DNA of 64,000 nt from Polyangiaceae bacterium (GTDB lineage: Bacteria; Myxococcota_A; Polyangia; Polyangiales; Polyangiaceae): the NCBI GenBank assembly GCA_020633205.1, contig JACKEB010000020.1, positions 124,001 to 188,000 on the forward strand, read 5' to 3'. Each line of letters starts with the position of its first letter. Position 1 is the stretch's first letter. The notes beneath the pieces were generated by a model, which was given only the letters and a program-made list of their open reading frames with translations, was not told where the DNA came from and searched no databases. The translations under genes were made by a program, and so were the position numbers. This document shows, in pieces, positions 8,563 through 17,442 of the stretch.

Positions 8563-9126
8563 ATGGACGGGGAGCAGATCGAGCTGACCTTGGAGCTCCT
8601 GATGGAGCAGTACACCCAAGGTAGCGCAGAGGCCTTCGACGAGCTGTATCGGCGCTCCTCTGCTCGGGTGTTTGGCTACTTGCTCCGCCTGACGCGTCAC
8701 CGGGAGCGCGCCGAAGACCTGTTGCAGGTGACCTACTCCAAGCTTCACCGCGCGCGAGACAGCTACATCACCGGAGCGCCATTCATGCCCTGGGTGTTCG
8801 CAATTGCCCGGCGCTCCTTCCTAGACGAACGCCGCCGAGCGAGCAGCCGCAACGAGGACCTGAGCGACGACGGCACCTTGCCAGAGCCCAGTGCCGGCGA
8901 AACGAATGGGCTGCCCACGGACACCGTCGCGGCCCTGGAGCGCGCGATGAACCGCCTACCCAGCGCCTATCGCGAGGCGATCGAGCTCACGAAGGTGAGT
9001 GGCCTATCCATCGCTGAAGCGGCGGAGGTGCTCGGCGCGACCCCTCAGGCGGTCAAGCTTCGGGTACATCGAGGCTACGCGCTCTTGCGCAAGTCTTTGG
9101 ACAGCTTCTCCCGAGGTGCGCCGTGA
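8563..9126 (+). CDS. ECF-type RNA polymerase sigma factor
   Basis: 187 residues from the ATG at 8563, chosen for AGGGG seven bases upstream; a longer in-frame extension to 8419 has poor codon use. Region 2 is seen in FDELYRRSSARVFGYLLRLTRHRERAEDLLQ-like sequence and PWVFAIARRSFLDERRR; region 4 in LPSAYREAIELTKVSGLSIAEAAEVLG followed by a helix-turn-helix AVKLRVHRGYALLRK. It would direct RNA polymerase to a small regulon. The stop overlaps the start of the NrsF-like gene by four bases (GTGA), so the two are translationally coupled, as expected for a sigma factor and its membrane regulator. The inducing signal is unknown. Confidence 0.9.
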   Translation: MDGEQIELTLELLMEQYTQGSAEAFDELYRRSSARVFGYLLRLTRHRERAEDLLQVTYSKLHRARDSYITGAPFMPWVFAIARRSFLDERRRASSRNEDLSDDGTLPEPSAGETNGLPTDTVAALERAMNRLPSAYREAIELTKVSGLSIAEAAEVLGATPQAVKLRVHRGYALLRKSLDSFSRGAP

Positions 9127-9896
9127 GCCCGCCATCACGCCCAGCCCTGCCAGACGGCTTGGATCCGGACGATCTGGACGCGGAGTTGTCTGAGATGGAC
9201 GACCTGCCGTGGTCGGAGCTGGGGCGCAGCGAAGAGAGCCACGGACCGTGCTCCAAGGTCTCGGCTAAAATCCGCGCGGAATGCACGCGCGACCTGTGCC
9301 CGAGCAAGAACCTGAGCGTACGCTCGCGCCTCTTGATTTCGGTGTTCTTTTCGATGGGCTTGATGGCTGCGCTGGTCGTCTTGTTTGGACACCACGCCGA
9401 GCCGCCCGCCGCGTTGCGAACCGCCCTGTTGGGTGCCGTGGGGTGGGGCGTGGTGATGCTCAGCGTGCTCGTCATCGGCTTCGCGAAACCACCTGGCAAG
9501 CGAGGCGGGGTGCGGCTGCGTACAGCGATCGCGTTTGGCCTGCCGGTGCTCTTTTTCGCCTACCTGCTGCTCACGGGCCAACCCGGAGAATCAGTCGGCG
9601 ACTTCGTCAGCCACAGCGCGTCAACCTGGCGCGCGACCGAGTGCGGCATCTTCTCCCTGGCCATTGGTGGGCTGAGCTCTGCCGGCGTGCTCTTCGCGTG
9701 GCGTCGCACAGACCCGTTGACACCGCGCCTGAGCGGCGCGCTCGCTGGGCTGGTTGGCGGCCTAGGTGCAGCCCTTGCCGTCGGCATGGCGTGTCCCACG
9801 ACGGACAAGCTCCACTTGCTGTTCTCCCACGGAATCGTGGTGATTGCCTTCACCGTGGTTGGGGCGCTTGCAGGGCGCCGCTTGATGACCCCCTGA
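9123..9896 (+). CDS. NrsF/DUF1109-like membrane anti-sigma protein
   Basis: 257 residues, GTG start at 9123 overlapping the sigma-factor stop by four bases. After an acidic, soluble N-terminal stretch of about 70 residues there are roughly six membrane helices, including the conserved-looking ATECGIFSLAIGG loop, RRTDPLTPRLSG, and a Cys/His pair in MACPTTDKLHLLFSH. This matches the DUF1109/NrsF layout known to hold ECF sigma factors at the membrane. The N-terminal part here is longer than a typical NrsF start and holds Cys43/Cys58-type residues, which could sense metal or redox state (inference). A strong terminator follows at 9968. Confidence 0.8.
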   Translation: MSPPSRPALPDGLDPDDLDAELSEMDDLPWSELGRSEESHGPCSKVSAKIRAECTRDLCPSKNLSVRSRLLISVFFSMGLMAALVVLFGHHAEPPAALRTALLGAVGWGVVMLSVLVIGFAKPPGKRGGVRLRTAIAFGLPVLFFAYLLLTGQPGESVGDFVSHSASTWRATECGIFSLAIGGLSSAGVLFAWRRTDPLTPRLSGALAGLVGGLGAALAVGMACPTTDKLHLLFSHGIVVIAFTVVGALAGRRLMTP

Positions 9897-9967
9897 CGCG
9901 CCCAGGGAGGATCATGGCGAGTGGGCGGGCACGACGAGCGCGGCGCTGACCCAATACGCCGAACAAG

Positions 9968-10002
9968 ACGCGGCGCCCCTGAAGGCGCCGCGTTCTTTTT
10001 TT
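9968..10002 (+). terminator. Rho-independent terminator of the sigma/NrsF operon
   Basis: Exact 10-bp arms ACGCGGCGCC (9968-9977) and GGCGCCGCGT (9984-9993) with a 6-base loop, then TCTTTTTTT. It lies just before the 3' end of the convergent gene. Confidence 0.9.
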
Positions 10003-10012
10003 GGCTGGCTAC

Positions 10013-11119
10013 TCAGGGGGCCGTGGGCGCCGGCTTGAGCGGCGCGGGCTTCTTGGGGGCCGGCGGCTTGGGCGCTGGAGCACTGGCGCTGGGCGCCGGA
10101 GCCGTTGGGAGAGCAGACGGAAGGCCCGTGGGCATTGCTGTGGTGGGCGGTGCGGCGGTCGCGCCGACGGGGGCTGGCCCCTGCGCATCTTCCCGTGCGG
10201 AAACACGGTACTCGTTGCCGTCACGCACCAACGTGAGCAGCTTGTACTCCCACTTGTCGCCCTCTTTGCAGCCAACGCGGACTGCCGCGCCAGCGGCGCT
10301 GCGAGTCATTACCGCACCCTCGCAGAGGATCTTTCCGTGTTCCAGCTCGGGGCAGCTGGAGCCGCAGGCCTGCTTTGCCTGCGCAACGATCCCCTTTGCG
10401 GCGCTGGCGGCGAGCTTCTCCGAGATGTCGAAGCGATGCTCCCGCAGGCGGATCTCGAACTCGATCGCTGCGTCCTTCGGTTCCCGCGCGAGCACGTCCA
10501 GCTCAGCCAACTTGGGCTTGTCCACCTGAGGTGGGTTGAAGTTGCAGGCGGTGCGGGCGAAGCCCCAAAGCAACAAGGTGACACCAACCAGAGACCAGAT
10601 CATGAACGTCGTCGAGCGATTCGGGCTGTCGAGTTCTGCTTCGGTCTTGGGTAGAGGCGGGCGCTTGACGCGCTTCTTGCGGCGCTTCTTCTTGCCTACC
10701 TTGAGGCGTTGGGCTCGGCGCTTTGCGCGACGCCGACGAGCGAGTTCGGCCGCGTCGTCTTCATCTGCGTCCTCATCTTCATCTTCATCGTCGTCATCGT
10801 CATCGTCATCGACCACGGGACGCCTGCGCTTCGCGGGAGCGGGGTCTTCGTCTTCCTCGTCCTCGTCGTCCTCGTCCTCGTCGTCGTCTTCATCGACGAG
10901 GGGGCGCTTGCGTTTCGCGGGGGCAGGCTCGTCCTCTTCGTCTTCCTCCGAGCCGTCCTCAGCGTCGGAGTCATCCGAATCATCCGCTGCGGCGGACGGC
11001 TTCTTGGAGCTGGCACCGGTTGACGCTTCGGGCGCGGAGGTTGCTTCCACGTCGCTGTCTGCTTCTTCGTCGCGATCCAATTCGTCGCGATCTACGTCGT
11101 CTTCGTCGTCCGGAACCAT
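10013..11119 (-). CDS. one-TM protein with long acidic and basic low-complexity cytoplasmic region
   Basis: About 368 residues from the ATG at 11119; an ATG at 11140 with a better upstream AGGG is an alternative, but the codons between are atypical. Residues 1-130 are extremely Asp/Glu-rich, broken by two near-copies of PAPAKRKRPLVDEDDD / PAPAKRRRPVVDDDDD. A dense Lys/Arg block (GKKKRRKKRVKRPP) precedes a single TM segment (STTFMIWSLVGVTLLLWGF). The outside part (about 150 residues) includes CGSSCPELEHGKILCEGAV with paired Cys and ends in a Pro/Ala/Lys-rich tail. The inside-acidic, outside-folded layout suggests a membrane-anchored scaffold, but I recognise no family. It converges on the sigma/NrsF operon. 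Confidence 0.7.
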   Translation of the reverse strand: MVPDDEDDVDRDELDRDEEADSDVEATSAPEASTGASSKKPSAAADDSDDSDAEDGSEEDEEDEPAPAKRKRPLVDEDDDEDEDDEDEEDEDPAPAKRRRPVVDDDDDDDDEDEDEDADEDDAAELARRRRAKRRAQRLKVGKKKRRKKRVKRPPLPKTEAELDSPNRSTTFMIWSLVGVTLLLWGFARTACNFNPPQVDKPKLAELDVLAREPKDAAIEFEIRLREHRFDISEKLAASAAKGIVAQAKQACGSSCPELEHGKILCEGAVMTRSAAGAAVRVGCKEGDKWEYKLLTLVRDGNEYRVSAREDAQGPAPVGATAAPPTTAMPTGLPSALPTAPAPSASAPAPKPPAPKKPAPLKPAPTAP

Positions 11120-11388
11120 GGGGGCCGAAGCTATCCACATCGATGCCCTGCTTCGCAACCGCCTTGACCAGACGCGAAACCCGAGCGCCGGTGGGGCAGC
11201 CGACGAATTGCACACGATTCGCGACTTGGCAGTTGGATGAGCAGAGACTGGACGTGGGATCTCTCCCCCAAAAGCAGAGGAAACAGCGGAAATCGCATTG
11301 TTCGAGCGGAGACCGGAGCCCGATTCCAGCCTCACTAGAATGCGAGGCTTCGCGCAACCGGAGCGCCGATTGACCCGACCAGGGCGGC

Positions 11389-12330
11389 ATGCACCGTTTC
11401 GCGATCTGCGTGGGGCTGCTGCTAGCCGCGTGTGCGGGGGCAGCACCGCTTCCGCCCAAAGCCATCCAACTGAACGACCAAGGAACCCAAGCGCTGGCAG
11501 AAGGCGATCTCGAGACGGCGAGCGCCCGCTTCGAAGTGGCGCTCGAGTACAACCCGCACTTCGTCGAGGCGCTGACCAACTTGGGATTGGTCGAGCTACA
11601 ACGCGGAAACTTCACGCGAGCTCGCACGCTACTCGCCAGGGCGAAGCGTCTGAACCCCGACGTGGCCCAGCCACATCATGGGCTGGGTGTCCTGGAAGAG
11701 CGCAAGGGCCGACCGGACATCGCGTCTCGGCACTACCAAGAAGCCCTCAAGGTCGACCCTGGCTTCGCGCCGGCGCGCGCAAACCTCGCACGCCTGTACT
11801 TCAACGCAGCGGACTTCGAGCGGGCGCGCAGTCAGTTCAAGCGCCTCACCGAAGTCGATCCCGACGAGCTCCTGGGATTCACCGGGCTCTGCGAGAGCCT
11901 GTTGAGCTTGGGACGAACCGCCGAAGCTGACGCGGTGAGCCGCAGGGCGCTAAGTCACTTCGGCCCTGAGCCGGAGCTAATCCTACTCGAGGGGCGACGG
12001 CTGCTGCGCAAGGGAGAGCCCACCCAAGCCATTCAGTTGTTGCTCCCGCTAGCGACGGCGGAGGATAGCTACGCGGCGGCCGCCCTCAGCTGGATTGCTA
12101 CCGCAGAGCTCGAGCGACGACGTCCCGCGTTCGCCGTCGGCGCGGCCAAGCGGGCGCTGGAGCTGGAGCCTGACGCCGCAGTCGCCATCTACTGCCTGGC
12201 GCTCGGCTTGCATGCCCTTGGCGACGCCAGCGCCAGGGCTTGGCTGGAGCGCGCCGACGCCCTGGAGCCAGGCCGTCCTTTGATCCGCACGGCACTGGCC
12301 GAGGAAGAAGCCAGGCGGAACGTGCGCTAG
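11389..12330 (+). CDS. TPR-repeat lipoprotein
   Basis: 313 residues, ATG at 11389 with AGGG upstream. The signal peptide ends in LLLAAC (Cys15), a lipobox. From residue 25 on there are about seven TPR units, for example ALEYNPHFVEALTNLGLVEL, AKRLNPDVAQPHHGLGVL and ALKVDPGFAPARANLARLYF. TPR lipoproteins usually act as protein-interaction adaptors in envelope assembly. It is monocistronic, with the VWA lipoprotein gene converging 25 bases after its stop; no partner gene is adjacent. Confidence 0.85.
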   Translation: MHRFAICVGLLLAACAGAAPLPPKAIQLNDQGTQALAEGDLETASARFEVALEYNPHFVEALTNLGLVELQRGNFTRARTLLARAKRLNPDVAQPHHGLGVLEERKGRPDIASRHYQEALKVDPGFAPARANLARLYFNAADFERARSQFKRLTEVDPDELLGFTGLCESLLSLGRTAEADAVSRRALSHFGPEPELILLEGRRLLRKGEPTQAIQLLLPLATAEDSYAAAALSWIATAELERRRPAFAVGAAKRALELEPDAAVAIYCLALGLHALGDASARAWLERADALEPGRPLIRTALAEEEARRNVR

Positions 12331-12355
12331 CGAAGCGTGTGTTGTGCTGGGTCCA

Positions 12356-14770
12356 TCACTGGGGGACTGGCGGGATAACGAACAGCACTTCTCGCGGCGA
12401 GCCAACAATCAGCTCATCTGTCTGACCGACGTTCTTCGCTTGCACCTGAATGCGCGCGCTAGCGACCTGCACCTGCGACGTTTGTTGGATGCTGGTGTTC
12501 GACTTCGCTTTGATGCGGAAGCAGATGCGCGTACCTGGGACGAGGTCCGTCACCGTGTCGTCGTGACCGTCAGTGCCGGGGGTGATGCCGTAGTTGTCGG
12601 CCCAGTTGTCTTCTATATTCGCCGCTGGCAAAAACTCACAGAACGTCCCGGGCTCCGCCGGATCTTGAATGTTCCCCTGCGGATACACCTCGATAGAGGA
12701 AACGAACTCGTCGACGGCGTTGATCGCCAGGTAAGGCGGATTCGTATCGTTCTTGGCGCGCAGCCGCACATCGACCTCCAGACCGCTGAGCAACGCCTTG
12801 ATGCCTGCAGAGATGGTGTTCGCGACCGTCGAACCATCCTTGTGGCTTGCGAAGATCAGACGACACGTCGCCAAGCTGTTGATCAGGGGACCGTCGGGAA
12901 TGACCGTATTCGAGTACACATCCGTTGGGCACTGACTCCCGCTGAAGCTGGCGGCCTTCACGTGAGACCCCGTTTGGTCAACCAGGTAGGCCATGTCGGG
13001 ATAAGGGCCGGCGTAGCGCTGGGTGCCGCCGTCGTTGAGGGCAACACCGATGAACTTCGCCCCGCGACCCTGCATCTCCGTCACCAAATCGTCCGCGTTC
13101 GCGGCGGTGAAGGAGTACTCGTCGTGCCGCGCCGCCTGAACCACGTTGCAGCAACCCGCGCGACACGCCTCGAACGGAGATTCTTTACAAATCATGCGTC
13201 GGCCGTTGTGAGAGGCGGCGTCGCTAATCAGCACCAGGATAGGCAAGGCGTCGCTGCGGAAGCCGAGCGCGCCGTAGTCGCCGACGCCGGGGGTGAACGG
13301 GGCCTGGTAACCACCGCTCGGCCAGAACGTCGCCTCGTTGGCGAGCACCTTATGCAGCGCAGGGATCAGCGCCTCCGGGCTGTCCTTGCCGTCATCCGTC
13401 GTCAGCGAGTCCACCGCCGCTTGCGTCTTGGCCGTGTCAGTCGTCATGAAGCCGTTGGTCGGGACGCTGACAGGCTTGTTCGTGGAGGCGCCGTATGGAT
13501 CCACGGGGAAATCCTGAGCGGCGGCGACACCGAATTGAGCTTCGGGGACGTCGTTCTTGATCGTGGTGATCAGGTTGTTCAGGTTGGTGCGGATATTCGC
13601 GATTGCCGGACCCATGCTGCCCGTTGCATCCACGACGAACGCGATATCACCCTTGTTGAGGTTCGTCCGCAGGACAACGTCCTGTTGCGTCGGAATCGGA
13701 GATTCCTGGTAGGGCATGACGAAGTAGTAGCGACCAAGCGACTGCGGGGTTTCTGCGCTACGAGTCGGATCGCTGCCCAACGTGTTCTCGATCAGGTCAT
13801 TCGCACCATCGCCGTCGGTGTCCGCCTTGATGCGGTCCGTCTCTCCCTGGTTAACGGTGCAGTCGCCGTTCTTGTCTTCTACAGAGTCCACCAAGCCGTC
13901 GTTGTCCGAGTCGCGGTCGTACGGATCCGCGTTCGCGTCGGAGTCGGTGTTGGCGGCGTCTTGGTCGAGTTGATGCCCAAAGCCAGCTTCGCAGGCATCC
14001 GGCACCAGATCTCCATCCGAATCTAGATCGCGGAAGTCAGGGGTGCCGTCGCCGTCCGTGTCGTCGGTGCCCTCGAAGTCATCGCGGATCCCGTCATCGT
14101 CGGAGTCCGGATCGTTGTGGTCGTAGTCCCCGTCACTGTCGGTATCGACCGGCGGCTTCCCGCCTAGCTCATCCACGTCCTTGACGAAGTCCCCATCGTT
14201 GTCGTCGTCGTATGCGTCGGGCAAGCCATCGCCGTCCGCATCACCAGCTGGCTTGTTTTCGTCGTACGCGGATCCGTCGGGATAAAACTCGTCCTTATCC
14301 GGGATCCCGTTGTCGTCGCTGTCGAGGTCTAGGTAGTTCGGTACGCCATCTCCGTCAGAGTCCGGCGCATCGCACCCGGAGGGATCCCCTTCGAAGAGAT
14401 CGGGGATGCCATCGTCGTCGCTGTCCGTGTCGAGGTAGTCGGGAGTGCCGTCTTTATCGGTATCGCGGTTTGAGTCCCGACCCTCGAACTCGTCCAGGAT
14501 ATTGTCGTGGTCCGCATCGGGATCGCACGTGGCAACCCCTCCGGTGCCGCCGCTGCCCGAAGCTCCCGCCGCGCCACCCACAGCAGCGGTGCCTCCGGTG
14601 CTGCTGCCACCAACGCCCGCGGCGCCACCGCTCGTAGCGCCCGCAGTGCCCGCGGCGCCTCCGGAAGCGCCAGAGCCTCCTGAGGAGGATGCGTCCGCAC
14701 CGCTTCCACAAGCGGCAACGGTGGCCCCAAGAGCAACCAAGATCCAAGCAGAAGCGAAGCGCGCGTTCAT
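12356..14770 (-). CDS. VWA-domain lipoprotein with thrombospondin type 3 calcium repeats
   Basis: 804 residues from the ATG at 14770, placed four bases after GGGAGG. The signal peptide ends in VAAC (Cys21), followed by a Gly/Ser/Ala/Thr linker to about residue 75. About residues 80-320 are tandem DxDxDGxxD-type loops (DTDKDGTPDYLD, DSDGDGVPNYLD and others), the thrombospondin type 3/calcium-binding repeat. A von Willebrand A domain follows, with FVVDATGSMG as metal-ion-dependent adhesion site (Thr where Ser is common). The C-terminal 200 residues are unassigned. By family it should bind calcium in the rod and ligand through the VWA domain, suiting cell-surface adhesion. It stands alone on its strand. 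Confidence 0.85.
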   Translation of the reverse strand: MNARFASAWILVALGATVAACGSGADASSSGGSGASGGAAGTAGATSGGAAGVGGSSTGGTAAVGGAAGASGSGGTGGVATCDPDADHDNILDEFEGRDSNRDTDKDGTPDYLDTDSDDDGIPDLFEGDPSGCDAPDSDGDGVPNYLDLDSDDNGIPDKDEFYPDGSAYDENKPAGDADGDGLPDAYDDDNDGDFVKDVDELGGKPPVDTDSDGDYDHNDPDSDDDGIRDDFEGTDDTDGDGTPDFRDLDSDGDLVPDACEAGFGHQLDQDAANTDSDANADPYDRDSDNDGLVDSVEDKNGDCTVNQGETDRIKADTDGDGANDLIENTLGSDPTRSAETPQSLGRYYFVMPYQESPIPTQQDVVLRTNLNKGDIAFVVDATGSMGPAIANIRTNLNNLITTIKNDVPEAQFGVAAAQDFPVDPYGASTNKPVSVPTNGFMTTDTAKTQAAVDSLTTDDGKDSPEALIPALHKVLANEATFWPSGGYQAPFTPGVGDYGALGFRSDALPILVLISDAASHNGRRMICKESPFEACRAGCCNVVQAARHDEYSFTAANADDLVTEMQGRGAKFIGVALNDGGTQRYAGPYPDMAYLVDQTGSHVKAASFSGSQCPTDVYSNTVIPDGPLINSLATCRLIFASHKDGSTVANTISAGIKALLSGLEVDVRLRAKNDTNPPYLAINAVDEFVSSIEVYPQGNIQDPAEPGTFCEFLPAANIEDNWADNYGITPGTDGHDDTVTDLVPGTRICFRIKAKSNTSIQQTSQVQVASARIQVQAKNVGQTDELIVGSPREVLFVIPPVPQ

Positions 14771-15066
14771 CAAGCCTCCCGAGTCGCGACGCCAACTGGT
14801 GTGGTGCGAACGAACGCGCCCTACGCCGTCTGCGCGCGATTAACCCATGGTCGCTGCCCGCCCAGAAGGTAGAGCAACGGTGTCCAGTCGCGGAAATCGC
14901 CCCCGCGACCTGGATAACTTAACCGATTTGGCGACGCGACTCCGTAGTTCGCTCGAAAGATTATCGTTACCCCAACCCTGAGCAGGCGCTTGCCCTACTT
15001 CTGCTCACCTCAGGCGCGCTTTCTGACTGCGCGCTGCGTTGGTCGTGACTAGTGTACGCCCTTCCC

Positions 15067-15723
15067 ATGCAGCCCCTCGCCCCCTCCCCGCGCGCGTTCG
15101 ATCGGCTGATTGCGCGCCGCATCGGCAGGCTGGGATGGGCGCGATTCGCGACGTTTTCTAGCGCACTGGTGAGTATCACCACGTTGGTGTTGATGGTCGT
15201 GGTTCGCGCCGGATCCCGTGGGGATTTGGACAGTATCGCTGTGCGCGCTCTGGGCTGGGCATCCTGGCTCGTCGTGGTGCCCGCGACTCTAGCCGCCATC
15301 AGCTGCCTTTCCCGGCTGCGCCAGGACTCGCGTTTACCCCGCACCTTGCATTCCCTGGGTGTGCCCCACACGCGGCTCGAGCTCGCAGCGCTGCAAGGAG
15401 GCGTGCGCTTCGTGTTTTCCCGCTTGGCAATCCCCGGCTTCATCGCCCTTGGGTGCGCCTTGCTGTTGAGCCGAAGCTTCGCAGAGCTGCCCGCGCGAGG
15501 TCTTCAGCTATTGGCTGGAGGCGCTTACATCGCGGGACTCGCCTTCGCCGCTGGGCTCGCGGGGGCGGGCGCCTCGCTGCTTGGAGAACGCAAAGGGCGC
15601 TGGCTGCTGCTCTTCGTCGTGCTCGGGCCAATGTTCCTATCAGAGCGCTGGTTCAAGCTGATCGATGTACCCCGCGCGCTGGACGCGATGCTCGACGGCA
15701 TCCTGCGTCTGGGGGGTGCGTGA
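15067..15723 (+). CDS. membrane protein of a three-gene ABC-exporter-like operon
   Basis: 218 residues from the ATG at 15067; a GTG at 15052 is an alternative start. About five to six hydrophobic segments can be read (FSSALVSITTLVLMVVV, ASWLVVVPATLAAISCL, LAIPGFIALGCALLLS, LLAGGAYIAGLAFAAGLAGAGASLL, WLLLFVVLGPMFLS). The stop TGA shares its last base with the ATG of the next gene (TGATG), so translation is coupled. Its size and helix number resemble one half of an ABC-2 permease, but I see no conserved family motif. It must work with the pseudo-ATPase and the second membrane protein downstream. Confidence 0.7.
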   Translation: MQPLAPSPRAFDRLIARRIGRLGWARFATFSSALVSITTLVLMVVVRAGSRGDLDSIAVRALGWASWLVVVPATLAAISCLSRLRQDSRLPRTLHSLGVPHTRLELAALQGGVRFVFSRLAIPGFIALGCALLLSRSFAELPARGLQLLAGGAYIAGLAFAAGLAGAGASLLGERKGRWLLLFVVLGPMFLSERWFKLIDVPRALDAMLDGILRLGGA

Positions 15724-16706
15724 TGTTGCAGCTACGCGGGTTGTGGTCGGGGTTACTACGAGGCGTCACTGCGGAATTTCCCCAAGGCTATCATGTCATC
15801 CTGGGTCGCCAAGAAGACGGCTTGGTTGACCTCGCGGAGTGCTTGACGGGGGCGCGCGCCACGAAGCCTGGCTGCGTCGCCCTATCAGGCGCTGACCCGT
15901 TTCGTTCGGCGCACACACGCCGCAAGATAGGCAGCGTGCTCCCCCTGGAACCCGAATTTCCCCGCGGCAACATTGAACAACTGCTCACCCAACGTCTGCC
16001 TCGGCAAAGCGAGCAAGCAGCAGGCGAGCTCCTCGCCACCTGCAACCTACTCGACCGCAAGGCCCAGAGCCTGACGGCTGACGAACGGCGCAGCGTCGCG
16101 TTCCTGTTGGCCACCTCGGTCGCGCGGGTGGCGCTGATTGCCTACGAGCCGTTCACCGCCTTGCCAGGGATCCCCGCACAGGTCGTGATGACGCGTCTCG
16201 CGCATCAGGCCGAGCGCGGAGCCTGCGTTATCGTACTCACCAGCAACCCGAGCCACGCTCAGTACCTCGAGGGGCGGGGATGGCTGCTGGATCGCGGCAG
16301 GTTGCTCGAGCTCGAGCGTGACCACGCGCTGCTCGGTGGGTCGCAACAGTTGGTGATCGAGTGTGAAAAGAGCAGTCGCCTCGCGCGAGCGTTGCTGGAA
16401 GTGGGAGGCTTGGGGGTCAGCTACGATGCGGGTCGCCCAACGCAACTCACCCTGACTGGTCCCAGTGAGCGAGCGAGCCTCGCGGCGATGCACGCTGCAC
16501 TGGAGCTTGGCTTGGAAATCACCCGCATCAGCAGCGTCACACCCACCGTCGATCAGCTGCGCGCGCGTGCTGCAGGAGCAGCGCAAGCAGCTTTCCATCA
16601 GGCGCGAATCCAGCCGAGTGATGCGGCACAGCGCGGTGCCGTATCAAGCGAGGCGCCAGTAGCGACCGACGCGGCAGCGCAACGGGAACCGGAACACCAG
16701 GCATGA
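15723..16706 (+). CDS. catalytically degenerate ABC ATPase-like protein
   Basis: 327 residues. The whole chain follows the ABC nucleotide-binding-domain plan, yet each catalytic motif is lost. The Walker A position reads LGRQEDGLVDL (no GKS/T), the signature position reads LTADER (not LSGGQ), and Walker B reads VALIAYEPFTALPG with Tyr replacing the Asp. The switch His region is LTSNPSHAQ. Around them the fold markers remain: GCVALSGADPF, RRKIGSVLPLEPEFP, RGACVIVLTSN and WLLDRGRLLELE. The C-terminal 100 residues look like the accessory domain of ABC-2 ATPases plus a polar tail. It is coupled by overlap to membrane genes on both sides (TGATG, ATGA), which argues for a maintained, non-hydrolytic role rather than decay. 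Confidence 0.75.
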   Translation: MLQLRGLWSGLLRGVTAEFPQGYHVILGRQEDGLVDLAECLTGARATKPGCVALSGADPFRSAHTRRKIGSVLPLEPEFPRGNIEQLLTQRLPRQSEQAAGELLATCNLLDRKAQSLTADERRSVAFLLATSVARVALIAYEPFTALPGIPAQVVMTRLAHQAERGACVIVLTSNPSHAQYLEGRGWLLDRGRLLELERDHALLGGSQQLVIECEKSSRLARALLEVGGLGVSYDAGRPTQLTLTGPSERASLAAMHAALELGLEITRISSVTPTVDQLRARAAGAAQAAFHQARIQPSDAAQRGAVSSEAPVATDAAAQREPEHQA

Positions 16707-17368
16707 GCGGATTTCGCATTGGCCTGTCCCTGGCGCGGACCCGCCTCACGAGCTGGGGCTCGCTCGGAGTGCTCGCCCTCGGGTTGTTGATTGCGGGTCT
16801 CGGCTCCGTCTTGTTTCGCAGCCAGCCCGAAGGTCTCGATCTGAGTCTGCTGGGCCTGGCCTTTGGTCTGATCATGCCTTTCGGCGCGCTCTCGCTCAGC
16901 CGTCGGGCGTTCGGCTCAGGTTCGCTGCTCGAGAGCGTGGCGGAGCCCGCGCGCTGGGGTGCGGATCGGCGCGGTACGTTGCTCGGGTTGTGGTGCGGTC
17001 TTTCGCTGACCTTGCTCGTCTGGTTCGCGCTGCTCGCTCTCGAAACGGTGCTCCTCGGTGGCGGCACCGGCGGGGACGCGCTGCGCTCCGCGGGTGTCGG
17101 CGTGGAGGCAGGCATCGCCTACGCAAGCTACCTCACCGCTGCCTCCGGGTTTGGGCGCCACGGCCACGCGCGGGTTTGGTTCATTGGTGCTGACTGGCTG
17201 CTCGGGGCGACGACCGGCGCCCTCGCGCTGCCTTTTCCACGCGCGCATATCGCCAATCTCTTGGGTTCGACTCCTCCGGCCAACCTGCCACAACTTGGGA
17301 GCGGCCTGGTTCTCGCATGCTGCTGCTTGGTCTGCCTGGGCATGACCCGGGTGCGCGTCCCTAGCTAG
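16703..17368 (+). CDS. second membrane protein of the ABC-exporter-like operon
   Basis: 221 residues, ATG overlapping the previous stop (ATGA). About six hydrophobic segments, for example SLGVLALGLLIAGLGSVLF, LLGLAFGLIMPFGALSLS, LGLWCGLSLTLLVWFALLAL and GLVLACCCLVCLGM. The arrangement permease-like, ATPase-like, permease-like with overlapping genes fits a heteromeric ABC-2-type complex. I see no lipid- or polysaccharide-specific motif. The sequence is GC-rich like its neighbours, with no sign of transfer. Confidence 0.7.
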   Translation: MSGFRIGLSLARTRLTSWGSLGVLALGLLIAGLGSVLFRSQPEGLDLSLLGLAFGLIMPFGALSLSRRAFGSGSLLESVAEPARWGADRRGTLLGLWCGLSLTLLVWFALLALETVLLGGGTGGDALRSAGVGVEAGIAYASYLTAASGFGRHGHARVWFIGADWLLGATTGALALPFPRAHIANLLGSTPPANLPQLGSGLVLACCCLVCLGMTRVRVPS

Positions 17369-17442
17369 ACTGCGGTGGTCGTAAGGGGAGAAAGCACACC
17401 CAAGCGGTAGCGTGCCCCCTGGCTTGTACTAGTCTCCGCCTC

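Noticed and set aside
10536..11240. Serine-rich 234-residue plus-strand frame
   Set aside because: The poly-Ser run is the complement of the acidic GAC/GAA repeats of the minus-strand gene, so it is a shadow.
12344..14026. 560-residue plus-strand frame opposite the VWA/TSP3 gene
   Set aside because: Same reason: antisense shadow of a gene with regular calcium-binding loops on the minus strand; the plus-strand translation is Arg/Val/Leu-rich noise.
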